Below, piece by piece: positions 51,429 through 61,443 of a DNA stretch of 64,000 nt; within the stretch, counting starts at the first letter, position 1, and each line of letters begins with the position of its first letter. Made by a program: the position numbers and the translations under genes. Source of the stretch: SCRT01 sp036379455 (GTDB lineage Bacteria; Pseudomonadota; Gammaproteobacteria; Nevskiales; Nevskiaceae). Under the pieces are notes generated by a model, which saw only the letters and a list, made by a program, of their open reading frames with translations, did no database searches and was not told the DNA's origin. The stretch is from assembly GCA_036379455.1 (NCBI GenBank), contig DASVGQ010000160.1, forward strand, positions 1 to 64,000, written 5' to 3'.

Positions 51429-51470
51429 GCCGATACCCGCGGTGGACACACGAATGACGCAGGAACGCAC

Positions 51471-51800
51471 ATGAATTCCGCGGAAGCTCTCATCGGGACC
51501 ATCCCCCTGAGTCAGGGGCTGATGGTGGCGGGCATCCTGTTCGCGCTGGGGTTGGCGGGCATCCTCATCCGCCGCAACCTCATCTACACGCTGATGTGCA
51601 TCGAGATCATGATGAACTCGGCGGGGCTGGCCTTCGTCGTCGGCGCGAGCCGCTGGCAGCAGCCAGATGGGCAGGTCATGTACCTCATGATCCTCGCCCT
51701 CGCAGCCGCGGAAACCTCGATTGCGCTCGCGCTCGTGCTGCAGCTCTACCGGCGCTTCCGGGGTCTCGACATCGATGCCGCCAGCCGGATGAAAGGCTGA
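51471..51800 (+). CDS. nuoK: NADH-quinone oxidoreductase subunit K
   Basis: 109 residues, three spans. The essential membrane Glu residues are in LMCIEIMMNSAGLAFV and LALAAAETSIALALVLQLYRR. A homologue of MrpC, it forms part of the proton path. The 80 bp to nuoL contain no gene. Confidence 0.95.
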   Translation: MNSAEALIGTIPLSQGLMVAGILFALGLAGILIRRNLIYTLMCIEIMMNSAGLAFVVGASRWQQPDGQVMYLMILALAAAETSIALALVLQLYRRFRGLDIDAASRMKG

Positions 51801-51880
51801 GCATGGGCACACTCTGCCGCACCTGGAGCCGTACCCCACCCGACCGCGTCATCCGCACGCTCTGAAGGGAAACGATCCGC

Positions 51881-53740
51881 ATGCTGGATTTGCTCTTTCT
51901 GGTCTTCCTGTTCCCGCTCGCCGGGTTCTTCATCCTCGCGATGTCGGGCGGGCGCTTCAGCGAACGCACCGCGAGCATCATCGGCGTGGGCGCACCGCTG
52001 CTGGCGGTGATCGTCACGATCCTGGTCGGCTACAGCTTCTTCACCACCATCCCGACCGGCGGCGCATATACGCAGTTCCTGTGGAACTGGATCGACGTGC
52101 CCGGATTCCACCCGGACTTTGCTTTGCGGCTCGACGGACTGTCCATGACGATGATCAGCGTCGTCACGGGCGTCAGTTTCCTCATCATCCTGTTCTCCGT
52201 CTGGTACATGCACGGCGAAGAGGGCTTCTCGCGCTTCTTCGCCTACATGAACCTGTTCGTGACCAGCATGCTGTTCCTGGTGCTGGCCAACAACCTGCTG
52301 TTCACGTACTTCGGCTGGGAAGGCGTGGGCCTGTGCTCATACCTGCTGATCGGCTTCCTGTACAAGGATCCAGCCAACTGCGCCGCGGCACGCAAGGCCT
52401 TTCTCGTCACGCGTATCGGCGACGTGGCCTTCGCCATTGCCATGTGGCTCATCGTGCGTGAGCTCGGCACCCTCAACATCCAGGAGATCATGCGGCTGGC
52501 TCCCGAGCACTGGGCCGTAGGCTCCGGAATTGCTACCGCCGTCGCTCTGCTGCTCCTGCTCGGCGCCTGCGGCAAGTCGGCACAGTTTCCGCTGCAGACG
52601 TGGCTGCCGGACGCGATGGCCGGCCCGACGCCGGTCTCCGCGTTGCTGCACGCGGCGACGATGGTCACGGCCGGCGTCTACCTCATCGCCAGGACGAACG
52701 GACTGTTCCTGCTCGCGCCGCTGGGCCAGGAGGCGGTCGGCGTCGTCGGCACGATTACTCTGGTAGTGGCCGGCTTCTGCGCGCTGTCGCAGACCGACGT
52801 CAAACGCGTGCTCGCCTACTCAACGATGAGCCAGATCGGCTACATGTTCCTGGCGCTCGGCGTCGGCGCGTGGAGCGGTGCCATCTTCCACCTCATGTCG
52901 CACGCCTTCTTCAAGGCGCTGCTGTTCCTGTCGTCGGGCAGCCTGATCCTCGCCTGCCACCACGAACAGAACATGTTTCGCATGGGGGGGCTGTGGAAGA
53001 AGCTGCCGGTAACCTTTGCCGGCTTCGTGATCGGTGGCCTCGGCCTGGCGGCGATTCCGCCGGGCGACGGCTACTTCAGCAAGGACCTGATCATGGCCGA
53101 CGCCTTCAAGTCCGGCCACTACGTCATGTGGGGCTTTGCCGTGTTCGGCGCCTTCCTGACGGCGGTCTACACGGCGCGCATGATCTTCCTGACCTTCTTC
53201 GGCGAGTACCGGGGCAGCGAGCCGCACCACGGGCACGGCGGCCCGGCCACCACGCCGCGCGGCTGGACCCACCACGTGCCGCTGGTCGCGCTGATGATCG
53301 CCACGTTGCTCGGCGGCTGGTTCGGCATGCACATCAGCATGCTGCCGGCTTCGCCCGCGGGGGAACAGCCGGAGATCCTCGAGAAGCTCCCGCTCATCCT
53401 CGCGGTCATCGGCGTCATCATCTGCTGGCCGCTGTTCGTCACGCACCGCGAGTTCACGGCGCGCTTCACGCGGCGCGGCCTCGGCAACCAGATCCGGCTC
53501 GTGTGGTTCCACGCCATGGGCTTCGACTGGTTGTGGGATCACGTGCTGGTCAAGCCCTGGTATCTGATCGCGGGCTTCGGGCGGCGCGACTTCATCGACC
53601 AGATCGATCGCGCGATCGAGCGAGTGTTCCTCGGCTGGAACAAGGTCTTCACGTGGTCCGAGACGGGGCATCTGCGTTGGTACGCGGCAAGCGTCGGCGT
53701 CGGAGCGGTCCTGATCCTCGCTGCCATCATCTATTCGTGA
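51881..53740 (+). CDS. nuoL: NADH-quinone oxidoreductase subunit L
   Basis: Distal antiporter-like subunit with the long lateral helix. 619 residues. Key features are LLFTYFGWEGVGLCSYLLIG (conserved Glu), GKSAQFPLQTWLPDAMAGPT with its Lys, HAATMVTAGVYLIAR, and the long C-terminal helical part ending LRWYAASVGVGAVLIL. ATG at 51881 with GAAGGGA upstream. Confidence 0.97.
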   Translation: MLDLLFLVFLFPLAGFFILAMSGGRFSERTASIIGVGAPLLAVIVTILVGYSFFTTIPTGGAYTQFLWNWIDVPGFHPDFALRLDGLSMTMISVVTGVSFLIILFSVWYMHGEEGFSRFFAYMNLFVTSMLFLVLANNLLFTYFGWEGVGLCSYLLIGFLYKDPANCAAARKAFLVTRIGDVAFAIAMWLIVRELGTLNIQEIMRLAPEHWAVGSGIATAVALLLLLGACGKSAQFPLQTWLPDAMAGPTPVSALLHAATMVTAGVYLIARTNGLFLLAPLGQEAVGVVGTITLVVAGFCALSQTDVKRVLAYSTMSQIGYMFLALGVGAWSGAIFHLMSHAFFKALLFLSSGSLILACHHEQNMFRMGGLWKKLPVTFAGFVIGGLGLAAIPPGDGYFSKDLIMADAFKSGHYVMWGFAVFGAFLTAVYTARMIFLTFFGEYRGSEPHHGHGGPATTPRGWTHHVPLVALMIATLLGGWFGMHISMLPASPAGEQPEILEKLPLILAVIGVIICWPLFVTHREFTARFTRRGLGNQIRLVWFHAMGFDWLWDHVLVKPWYLIAGFGRRDFIDQIDRAIERVFLGWNKVFTWSETGHLRWYAASVGVGAVLILAAIIYS

Positions 53741-53746
53741 GCTGAC

Positions 53747-55294
53747 ATGGACCCTGCCTGGATTCTCGGTGCGCTGATCATCATCCCGTTGGTGGGCGGC
53801 CTCGCCTGCTGGGGGTCCGAATACGTCAACCCGCACCTGCCCCGCTGGATCGGGCTGACCACGATGACCATCGTGCTGGCGCTGGGCCTGTACCTGTGGT
53901 TCACCGGCGATTTCTCCTTCACGATCCTCGGCCCGGATCACCGCTGGGGACTGGAGCTCGACGTTCCGTGGATCCCCCGCTTCGGCATCAGCTTCCATCT
54001 CGGGCTGGACGGGCTGTCCCTGCTGTTGACGGTGCTGTCGGGCTTCATCGGCATCGTCTCGGTGGCCTGCTCGTGGAGCGAGATGCACCGCAAGGTCGGG
54101 TTCTACTACATGAACCTGATGTGGAACTTCGCCGGCATCATCGGCGTGTTCCTGGCCATCGACCTGTTCCTGTTCTTCTTCTTCTGGGAACTGATGCTGG
54201 TGCCGATGTTCTTCCTGATCGCCCTCTGGGGTCACGACGAACCGGGCCAGGCGCGCACCTACGCGGCCATGAAGTTCTTCATCTACACCCAGGCCAGCGG
54301 CCTGCTGATGTTCGTCGCCATCCTGGCGCTGGTGTTCATCCACCATCGGGCGACGGGCGTCTTCACCTTCGACTACAACAAGCTGCTCGGCACGCCGATG
54401 TCGGCCACCGCGGCGATGCTGATCATGCTGGGCTTCTTCGGCGCCTTCATGGTCAAGCTGCCAACCATGCCCTTCCACGTATGGCTGCCGGACGCCCACG
54501 GACAGGCGCCCACCGCGGGCAGCGTCATCCTCGCCGGGCTGATGCTGAAGACCGCCGCCTACGGGCTGATCCGCTTCTGCGTGTCGATGTTCCCCGAGGC
54601 GGCCGCCCACTTCGCGCCGATCGCGATGTGGCTGGGCGTGGCCGGCATCCTGTGGGGCGCGGCGATGTCCTTCTCGCAGCACAACATGAAACGCCTCGTC
54701 GCGTACATGTCGGTCAGCCACATGGGCTTCATCATGATGGGCGTGTTCGCGGGCACGGCGATCGCCCTGCAGGGCGTGATGATCACCATGCTGTCGCACG
54801 GCGTTTCCTCATCCGCGCTGTTCATCATCACCGGACAGATCTACGAACGGATGCATACGCGCGACTTCCGCCAGATGAGCGGCCTGTGGACGCGAATGCC
54901 CGGCCTGCCGCCGGTGGCACTGTTCTTCGCCATGGCGAGCCTGGGGCTGCCGGGCATGGGCAACTTCGTCGGCGAGTTCCTGATCCTGCTGGGCACGCTG
55001 AAGGTCAGCGTGCCGATCGCGGTCGTCGCTTCGCTCGGGCTCATCACCGCCATCTGTTACTCGCTGATCTACATGCAACGTGCCTACTACGGGCCGGCGC
55101 CGGACAAGCGCCGTTTCCCGGGCCTGAACCGACGTGAGATCGCGACGATGGCCTCGCTGATCGCCGTGCTGCTGTGGCTCGGCATCCATCCCAACAACTT
55201 CCTGCATACCTCCGCCGCGACGATGACCGCCGTCAGCCAAAACTACGCACACGCGCAGGAAGGGACCACCTTCAACGGAGTCGCTTCGCGATGA
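53747..55294 (+). CDS. nuoM: NADH-quinone oxidoreductase subunit M
   Basis: Antiporter-like proton-pumping subunit. 515 residues with FFFFWELMLVPMFFLIALWG (conserved Glu), MPFHVWLPDAHGQAPTAGSV, LAGLMLKTAAYGLIRF (Lys) and VSHMGFIMMGVFAG. Its stop overlaps the nuoN start by 4 bp (ATGA). Confidence 0.97.
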   Translation: MDPAWILGALIIIPLVGGLACWGSEYVNPHLPRWIGLTTMTIVLALGLYLWFTGDFSFTILGPDHRWGLELDVPWIPRFGISFHLGLDGLSLLLTVLSGFIGIVSVACSWSEMHRKVGFYYMNLMWNFAGIIGVFLAIDLFLFFFFWELMLVPMFFLIALWGHDEPGQARTYAAMKFFIYTQASGLLMFVAILALVFIHHRATGVFTFDYNKLLGTPMSATAAMLIMLGFFGAFMVKLPTMPFHVWLPDAHGQAPTAGSVILAGLMLKTAAYGLIRFCVSMFPEAAAHFAPIAMWLGVAGILWGAAMSFSQHNMKRLVAYMSVSHMGFIMMGVFAGTAIALQGVMITMLSHGVSSSALFIITGQIYERMHTRDFRQMSGLWTRMPGLPPVALFFAMASLGLPGMGNFVGEFLILLGTLKVSVPIAVVASLGLITAICYSLIYMQRAYYGPAPDKRRFPGLNRREIATMASLIAVLLWLGIHPNNFLHTSAATMTAVSQNYAHAQEGTTFNGVASR

Positions 55295-56799
55295 ACCCAG
55301 TCACCTTCACAACCAACGACTGGATCGCGCTGCTGCCGATCATGGTGACGAGCGCGACCGCCGTCGCGGTCATGCTCGCCATCGCCATCCGACGCAGCCA
55401 CCGCTGGAACGCCGGAGTGTGCATCGTCGGCCTGGTGCTGGCGCTGATCAGCTGCATCTTCGCCGTCCAGGTAGCGCCGCAGCAGGTGACGCCGCTGCTT
55501 CTGATCGACAGCTTCTCGCTGTTCTTCGGCGTGGCCGTCATCGCCGCCGGGCTGGTGACGGCGATGCTGCTCTACCAGTACATCGAGGGATACAAGGGGG
55601 AACGCGAAGAGATCTATCTACTGGTCGCACTCGCCACGCTGGGCGGGCTCGTGCTCGTCAGCGCGACGAGCTTCGTGACCTTCTTCGTCGGCATGGAGAT
55701 CACCGCGCTCTCCATGTGGGGCATGATCGGCTACCCGCACCGCGACCGCCGCGCGCTGGAAGCCAGCATCAAGTACATGGTGCTGTCGGCCGTGGCGGCC
55801 GCCTTCATCTTGTTCGGCATGGCGCTGGTCTACGCGCAGACCGGCACGCTGTCCTTCAACCAGCTGGCGCATGGCATCGTCAGCGGGCAGTTCGCCGGCG
55901 ACAACCTGCTGCTGGTCGGCGGCGCGATGCTGATCGTCGGCATCGGCTTCGAGATCTCCTTTGTGCCATTCCACCTGTGGGTGCCGGACGTCTACGAAGG
56001 CGCGCCGGCGCCGATCGGTGGGTACCTCGCGACCGCCTCGAAGTTCGCGATGTTCGCGGTGCTGTTGCGCTACTTCGTCGAGTCGCAGGCCTACGACTCC
56101 AAGGTATTGATCGATATCCTCAGCGTCATCGCCTTCCTGTCGATCGTCTTCGGCAACATCCTTGCCCTGATGCAGGACAACATCAAGCGCCTGCTGGGGT
56201 ATTCCGCGGTCGCGCAGTACGGCTACACGCTGGTGGCCTTCGTCGCCACGGGCGCCTTCGCGGTCGAGTCCGTGAGCTTCTATCTCGTGACCTACATGAT
56301 CACGACGATCGGCGCCTTCGGCGTGGTCACGATCCTCTCCAGCCCGCTCCGGGAGGGCGGCGACGCCGACCAGCTCTACGACTACCGCGGGCTGTTCTGG
56401 CGCCACCCCATCCTCGCCTCCATCCTCACCGCGATGTTCATGTCTCTCGCCGGAGTGCCGATGACGGCACTGTTCATCGGCAAGCTGTACATCTTCGCGG
56501 CGAGCATCGAGAGGCAGCTGTGGATCCTCGTCGGCGCCGTGGTGTTCGGCAGCGCCGTGGGCTTGTTCTACTACCTGCGGGCCGTCATCCCCATGTTCCA
56601 GCGGCAGCGCTGGAATCAACCCTTCAAGGCACCGAAGCGTTGGCCGATCCAGGCGGGGGGAATTGCGGTCATCGTTCTCGCCGTGCTGATGTTCTGGTTC
56701 GGTCTGTACCCCACGCCGTTCATCGACACGATCAAGGCGTCGGGGCTGCACGCGCCGACGGTGAGCACGGTGGCACTCAGCCATATCCCGTTGCGCTGA
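55291..56799 (+). CDS. nuoN: NADH-quinone oxidoreductase subunit N
   Basis: Third antiporter-like subunit and last gene of the operon. 502 residues from the ATG at 55291. Conserved FFVGMEITALSMWGMIGY (Glu), SFVPFHLWVPDVYEGAPAPI, and YLATASKFAMFAVLLRYF (Lys) are present. The frame is open upstream into nuoM but the overlapping ATG is the natural start. Confidence 0.96.
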   Translation: MNPVTFTTNDWIALLPIMVTSATAVAVMLAIAIRRSHRWNAGVCIVGLVLALISCIFAVQVAPQQVTPLLLIDSFSLFFGVAVIAAGLVTAMLLYQYIEGYKGEREEIYLLVALATLGGLVLVSATSFVTFFVGMEITALSMWGMIGYPHRDRRALEASIKYMVLSAVAAAFILFGMALVYAQTGTLSFNQLAHGIVSGQFAGDNLLLVGGAMLIVGIGFEISFVPFHLWVPDVYEGAPAPIGGYLATASKFAMFAVLLRYFVESQAYDSKVLIDILSVIAFLSIVFGNILALMQDNIKRLLGYSAVAQYGYTLVAFVATGAFAVESVSFYLVTYMITTIGAFGVVTILSSPLREGGDADQLYDYRGLFWRHPILASILTAMFMSLAGVPMTALFIGKLYIFAASIERQLWILVGAVVFGSAVGLFYYLRAVIPMFQRQRWNQPFKAPKRWPIQAGGIAVIVLAVLMFWFGLYPTPFIDTIKASGLHAPTVSTVALSHIPLR

Positions 56800-56877
56800 A
56801 ACGTCACTACCGAAAGATGCGGCCCGAGGCGCGCGGTGGACGCCAACGCACGGCTACGTTCTTCCGCGCCAACGCCA

Positions 56878-56896
56878 GCGCCTCCGGCCGAGGCGC
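56878..56896. terminator. hairpin after nuoN
   Basis: GCGCCTC (56878-56884), loop CGGCC, GAGGCGC (56890-56896): a perfect 7-bp stem in the gap between convergent nuoN and the MoaF-like gene. No T-tract follows on either strand, so intrinsic termination is doubtful. Confidence 0.35.
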
Positions 56897-56993
56897 CCTG
56901 CGCGCGCTGCAACAGGCGCCTTGAACGCACCGTGGCAGATAGCGCCGGGAAACGACGCGCCGGCGGGTCCGCCCGATGCCTGCCGCAACGGAT

Positions 56994-57785
56994 TCAGGCG
57001 GGCGTTGCTTCGGGATCGTAGAAGGTCATCGACGCGCGACGCATGAAGGCGCCGGCAGGATTGTTCTCGACTTCGCCCGCACCCGTCACGCCAAGGAACT
57101 TACCCGTCGACCGGCCGCTTGCGAAGTTGAAGAAGAACACCGACGCGACGGGAATCAGGAACTCGCGGAACGTGAAGACGTATTGGTCCGCGGCGAACTG
57201 GTAGTAGCTCGCCATATCGACGTCGCCCTGCCCGCGTTGCACGCCGACGAGGCACTGCCACGCGTAACGCTCCGAATTCAGGTAGGTGTGCTCGTAGGTG
57301 TGGTTCGGGCTGTAGGTCTGGAAAGTGCGCAGGCCGATGAGATCGCGCGTGACGTGCGGCACCATGCCGCTGGCCTCGCGCCCCGGCACCTCCAGCGTCC
57401 CGACGAGAAATTCCTGCTGGACGCGCGGTTCATTCACGCCCGCACGGGCCTCGTTCACTTGGCAGCGGATACCGAGGACGCGCAGGCTGCGCTCGTTGAC
57501 GATGAGCGTGAAGGCTTCTTTCGGCGCCGCTTTGCGCTTCGTGTCGATGAACCAGGTATCGGGCGCCACGCGAATCGCTTCATACCATCCCGTGTCGGCG
57601 TCCGCGCCGCGCGCCACCCAATGCATCTCGTGCACGGCGGTGCACTCGATCCCAACGGGCTGACCCGGAAAAGCGATGTGCAGCGTCCGACCGACGAGCG
57701 CATCGCTCGAAGGCAGACGGTTCGTCGCGATACCCGCGGCGAAATCCTCGTAGTTCTTCCACCCCGTCGGCCTTCTGTCATCCAT
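56994..57785 (-). CDS. MoaF-domain protein
   Basis: 263 residues from the ATG at 57785 (AGGAGG 9 nt upstream); an earlier ATG at 57827 lacks a ribosome site. The N-terminal half (DALVGRTLHIAFPG, GWYEAIRVAPDTWFIDTKR) and C-terminal half (HTYEHTYLNSERYAWQCLVG, TFREFLIPVASVFFFNFASG) fit the two-domain MoaF pattern, a lipocalin-like family first named from Klebsiella monoamine gene clusters. The biochemical function is unknown, and the name does not prove a link to molybdenum. It lies 57 bp after the sulfatase on the same strand. Confidence 0.6.
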   Translation of the reverse strand: MDDRRPTGWKNYEDFAAGIATNRLPSSDALVGRTLHIAFPGQPVGIECTAVHEMHWVARGADADTGWYEAIRVAPDTWFIDTKRKAAPKEAFTLIVNERSLRVLGIRCQVNEARAGVNEPRVQQEFLVGTLEVPGREASGMVPHVTRDLIGLRTFQTYSPNHTYEHTYLNSERYAWQCLVGVQRGQGDVDMASYYQFAADQYVFTFREFLIPVASVFFFNFASGRSTGKFLGVTGAGEVENNPAGAFMRRASMTFYDPEATPA

Positions 57786-57842
57786 CGTCGTTGCCCTCCT
57801 GGAACGCCCATCGAAACCCTGACTCATCGCGGTCCGCGCACT

Positions 57843-59138
57843 TCAGAACGTCGCGCGCGGCATGTCCTCTTCGCTGAATACCAAGTGGACCTGCGCATCG
57901 CCGGGAATGCCGGGCATGGTCCTGGCCCATGCTTCCCACCGCTTGCGCATGTTCACGAGCCGCTCGGGCTGCCGTTTGGCCTGATTGGCGCGTTCGCGTC
58001 CGTCGGTCACGACGTCGAACAGGTACTCGTGTCCGTCCACGCGCAGATACTTCCAGCGGCCGTCCACGCACGCCGCCTGATTGCGGTGTTTCATGCGCCA
58101 GTAGAGCGTGCGCTCGACGCTCCACGTCGGATCGTCGAGCAACGAAGACAGGTCCATGCCGTCCAATGGATAGCCCTGATCGGCTTCGACTCCGGCGGCG
58201 GCAAGCATGGTCGGCATCCAGTCCATGCTGAGCGTCGTCCAGCTGCTGCTCGACCCGGGTCGAATGCGCGCCGGCCACCAAGCGATCTGCGGGATGCGCA
58301 GGCCGCCCTCCAGCAGGTCCATCTTGCCGCCGACGAACGGCCAGTTGTGGGAGAACCGCTCTCCGCCGTTGTCGCTGAGAAAGACGACCAGCGTATTGTC
58401 CCGCTGGCCCGCCGGCAGGGCCGCGAGAATCCGGCCGATGCCTTCGTCCATGTGCCCGATCATGCGCTGGTAGATCTCGACTGAACCACCGTCCAGGTGC
58501 GCGATGTGCGTGCCGATGCGCCGCGACTCGCTTTCGTCCTCGCGTGTCTCCCACGGCCAGTGCGGCGAGGTGTAATGGACGCTGAGCAGGAACGGCTCAT
58601 CGGTCTTGCGTCGTTTCAGGTACTCCACCGCCCGATCGGTGATCAGGTCGGTCAGATAACCGTGTTCGTGAACCTCGCGGCCGGCATCCCACAGGTCGTG
58701 CACGCCGCCGAAATTGACGTGCGAAAAGTAGTCCACTGCACCCCCCATCGGCCCGAAGTGCTCCTCATAGCCACTCTTCAGCGGCCCGAAGGCCGGTGGA
58801 CGACCCAAGTGCCACTTGCCCATCAACGCCGTCCGGTAGCCGGCGGTTCGCAGCAGCGAAGGCAGGGTCGGATGCTCCGGAGGCAGCCCGAGGGTCGCGC
58901 TGCGCCGCCCGTCGAGAGGCTCGTCCGCGGCGGCCGGCAGGCGGTACTGCCAGCGCCCCGTGATGATCGCGAAACGCGCCGGCGAACACACCGCGGAGTT
59001 CGAGTAGGCGCGCGTGAAGCGCATGCCCTCGGCGGCAAGACGATCCAGGTTCGGCGACACCTTGACCGGGTTGCCGAAGCAGCCGAGATCGAAGGCTCCA
59101 AGATCGTCCGCGACGATGAAGATGAAATTCGGCTTCAT
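57843..59138 (-). CDS. arylsulfatase-type sulfatase
   Basis: 431 residues from the ATG at 59138. N-terminal FIFIVADDLGAFDLGCFGNP with metal-binding Asp pair (D11, D12), the formylglycine motif CSPARFAIITGRW (C51-x-P-x-R55), GKWHLGRPPAFGP and FLSDNGGE are all conserved. Hydrolyses sulfate esters; substrate unknown. No signal peptide is visible, which suggests a cytoplasmic enzyme or a missed upstream start. The Cys form needs a formylglycine-generating or anSME enzyme, not present here. It forms a unit with the MoaF-like gene. Confidence 0.88.
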   Translation of the reverse strand: MKPNFIFIVADDLGAFDLGCFGNPVKVSPNLDRLAAEGMRFTRAYSNSAVCSPARFAIITGRWQYRLPAAADEPLDGRRSATLGLPPEHPTLPSLLRTAGYRTALMGKWHLGRPPAFGPLKSGYEEHFGPMGGAVDYFSHVNFGGVHDLWDAGREVHEHGYLTDLITDRAVEYLKRRKTDEPFLLSVHYTSPHWPWETREDESESRRIGTHIAHLDGGSVEIYQRMIGHMDEGIGRILAALPAGQRDNTLVVFLSDNGGERFSHNWPFVGGKMDLLEGGLRIPQIAWWPARIRPGSSSSWTTLSMDWMPTMLAAAGVEADQGYPLDGMDLSSLLDDPTWSVERTLYWRMKHRNQAACVDGRWKYLRVDGHEYLFDVVTDGRERANQAKRQPERLVNMRKRWEAWARTMPGIPGDAQVHLVFSEEDMPRATF

Positions 59139-59557
59139 GGATGAACCCGTCGATGGGGGGTCACGAGAGTACGGCAGGAAGCGGCCAGAGGGTAGCCGCT
59201 GCCGGCTCGCCACGCGGCACGGCTTGTAGACGAAGCACCGTCCTCACGTCGTGACCGCCGCCGACCGCGGTGGCTTTATTTGCTTCGCGTTGCCCGTGCA
59301 CTTCAGGCGGACGACATCCGGCGGCGCCGGAAGATGATCCTGCGAACAACGCGCGGCTTGCGCAGACTCGAGCTCCCGCCGGGCGGCGAACCGCTCGCGT
59401 TCCTCATCGGATACCCACGCCGGTTCTGCGACGACGCGCTGCGCGCCACGCTTGCCCCGCGCACCAACTCTGCGCGAAGCTAGATGAACTGGCCGTGCGA
59501 TATGCTGACCGGAGCCGCAAGACACAAATGACGGCGACTGCTGCGGAGGAGAGGACG
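59139..59557. other. divergent intergenic region, sulfatase / ABC importer
   Basis: 419 bp between the divergent sulfatase and ABC ATPase genes. Open frames here lack recognisable motifs. The region probably holds both promoters. A strong ribosome site (GGAGGAGAGG) precedes the ATPase ATG at 59558. No operator repeat was found by eye. Confidence 0.45.
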
Positions 59558-60421
59558 ATGGCTTCAGCGTCAGCGGTGCTCCAAGAGGCTCCAGCCAACG
59601 CGAAGCCGACGGTCCGGGTGCAAAGCCTGTCCAAGACCTATGGCACCGGCGAAACCGCCGTCCAAGCCATCGCGGATATCACCTTCGAGGTCTACCCGCG
59701 GGAATTCGTCTGCATCGTCGGGCCATCCGGGGCCGGCAAGACGACCTTCCTGAAGTGCATGTCCGGCCTGCTCCAACGCACCTCTGGCACCATCGAGTTC
59801 GAGGGCAAGCCCATCAGTGGCACGCCGGAGCATCTGGCGCTCGTGTTCCAGGAATACGGCCGCTCGCTCATGCCGTGGCTGACGGTGGAGCGCAACGTGA
59901 TGCTGCCACTCAGGGGCAAGGGCATGGAAAAGAGCGAGCGGCTGAGCCGCGTGCGCGACTCCCTTGAGGCCGTGGGCCTAGGTCACGCGGCAAAACGCTA
60001 CCCGTGGCAGCTTTCCGGCGGCATGCAGCAGCGCGTGGCCATCGCACGCGCGCTCGCCTACCGACCGCACGTACTGCTGATGGACGAACCCTTCGCCTCG
60101 GTCGATGCGCAGACGCGCATGGACCTTGAGGATCTGGTGCTCGCGATCCGCAAGCAGTTTGGCATCACGATCATCTTCGTCACGCACGACATCGAGGAAT
60201 CGATCTATCTGGGCGACCGCGTCGCGGTGCTCACGCACTCGCCGACGAAGGTGCGCCGCATCGTCGACATCGATCTTCCCGACGAGCGCAACCAGGTGGA
60301 CACCAAGGGCAACCCGCGCTTCGGCGAATATCGCCGCGAGCTCATGTCGCTGCTCGACCGGCAGATCCACGAGGCGCCGGCCGGTTCGGCACCAGATCGG
60401 GCTGCCACGAAGGCGCACTGA
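59558..60421 (+). CDS. ABC importer ATPase (SsuB/TauB/NrtD type)
   Basis: 287 residues from the ATG at 59558, chosen over the ATG at 59528 for its ribosome site. Walker A GPSGAGKT (55-62), a Q-loop in LVFQEYGRSLMPWLTV, signature LSGGMQQRVAIARAL and Walker B VLLMDEPFASVDAQTR. The VFQEYG and SLMPWLT pattern is that of nitrate, sulfonate, taurine and thiamine-precursor importers. It energises the two permeases downstream. Substrate not determined. Confidence 0.9.
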   Translation: MASASAVLQEAPANAKPTVRVQSLSKTYGTGETAVQAIADITFEVYPREFVCIVGPSGAGKTTFLKCMSGLLQRTSGTIEFEGKPISGTPEHLALVFQEYGRSLMPWLTVERNVMLPLRGKGMEKSERLSRVRDSLEAVGLGHAAKRYPWQLSGGMQQRVAIARALAYRPHVLLMDEPFASVDAQTRMDLEDLVLAIRKQFGITIIFVTHDIEESIYLGDRVAVLTHSPTKVRRIVDIDLPDERNQVDTKGNPRFGEYRRELMSLLDRQIHEAPAGSAPDRAATKAH

Positions 60422-60453
60422 TCGTTTCGCCACTTCGTCTCAAGGAGACCTCC

Positions 60454-61443
60454 ATGGCGTTGATGCACCCTCACCGCTCCGTCCCCGTCCTGGCGGCCGC
60501 TGTCCTGACCGTGGCCTCTCTGTGCGGCGCAACAGCGATGATGCCGTCGCATGCCGCTGCCGACTCCGCGGTCACGAAGCTCAATATCGCCATGGTTCCG
60601 GTGCTCGACGCCGCGCCCTTCCTGTACGCCAAGGCGCAGGGCTACTACAAGGACGCCGGGCTCGAAGTGACCTTCTCGACGAACGACGCCGGCGCAGCGG
60701 TGGTCACCGGAGTGCTCAACGGAACCTACAACGCCGCGGCCGCCGCGTGGTTCCCAATCGCGATCGCGATCTCCAAGGGCGCACCGCTGAAGTACGTCAT
60801 GGCATCGGCCGTCGACAACCCGGTCGGCGGCTACGCCGAAGCCGGGCTCGTCGTGAAGCCGGACTCCGGCATCAAGGGCTACAAGGATCTCGAAGGCAAG
60901 ACCGTCGCGACGAATGCCCTGACCTCGCTGACGACGCTCGACACGAAGATCATGATGAAGCGCGCGGGCGCGGACCCGGACAAGGTCCGATTCGTCGCCT
61001 TGCCGTTCAAGAGCAGCGTCCAGGCCGTCGTGCAGGGTCAGGTCGACGCCGCCGTCGTCGTCACGCCGTTCACGACGGAGGGCGTGCAGGCTGGACTCGT
61101 GAATCTCGGCGACCCGATCACCGAGGCGTCGCCGCAGTACGGCGCCGGACTCGTGCTGTTCACCAGTGATGCCAGCGCGAAAAAGAATGCAAAGGCCTTG
61201 GAAGCCTTCACGAATGCCACTTACCGCGCAGCGGCAGAGCTCAAGGCCAGCGAGAAGCTCACGCGTGAGGTCGCGCACAAGATTGTCGGGCTGTCCGAGA
61301 GCGTCGCGCAGAAGGTGCCGCTGGCAGATTTCAACACGCAGCCTTTCAACGTGGAAGCGCTGCAGAAACAACTCGACCAGGCCCACGAGTACGGCTATCT
61401 GGCCCACCCGCTCAAGGCAAAAGACGTGATCCTTCCACAGTGA
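60454..61443 (+). CDS. ABC importer substrate-binding protein 1 (NMT1/SsuA-like)
   Basis: 329 residues. Signal peptide (about 1-36, ending SHAAA), then an NMT1/THI5-like fold: LNIAMVPVLDAAPFLYAKAQ, GYYKDAGLEVTFS, GYKDLEGKTVATNAL and PFKSSVQAVVQGQVDAAVVV. No lipobox, so a soluble periplasmic protein. It is paralogous to the gene at 61790, sharing KTVATNALTSLTTL exactly. Ligand unknown; the family binds sulfonates, nitrate, pyrimidine precursors or aromatic compounds. Confidence 0.88.
   Translation: MALMHPHRSVPVLAAAVLTVASLCGATAMMPSHAAADSAVTKLNIAMVPVLDAAPFLYAKAQGYYKDAGLEVTFSTNDAGAAVVTGVLNGTYNAAAAAWFPIAIAISKGAPLKYVMASAVDNPVGGYAEAGLVVKPDSGIKGYKDLEGKTVATNALTSLTTLDTKIMMKRAGADPDKVRFVALPFKSSVQAVVQGQVDAAVVVTPFTTEGVQAGLVNLGDPITEASPQYGAGLVLFTSDASAKKNAKALEAFTNATYRAAAELKASEKLTREVAHKIVGLSESVAQKVPLADFNTQPFNVEALQKQLDQAHEYGYLAHPLKAKDVILPQ

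Noticed and set aside
52820..54799. 659-codon minus-strand open frame
   Set aside because: Antisense to nuoL and nuoM; composition dominated by Arg, His, Asp and Gln as expected for a shadow frame.
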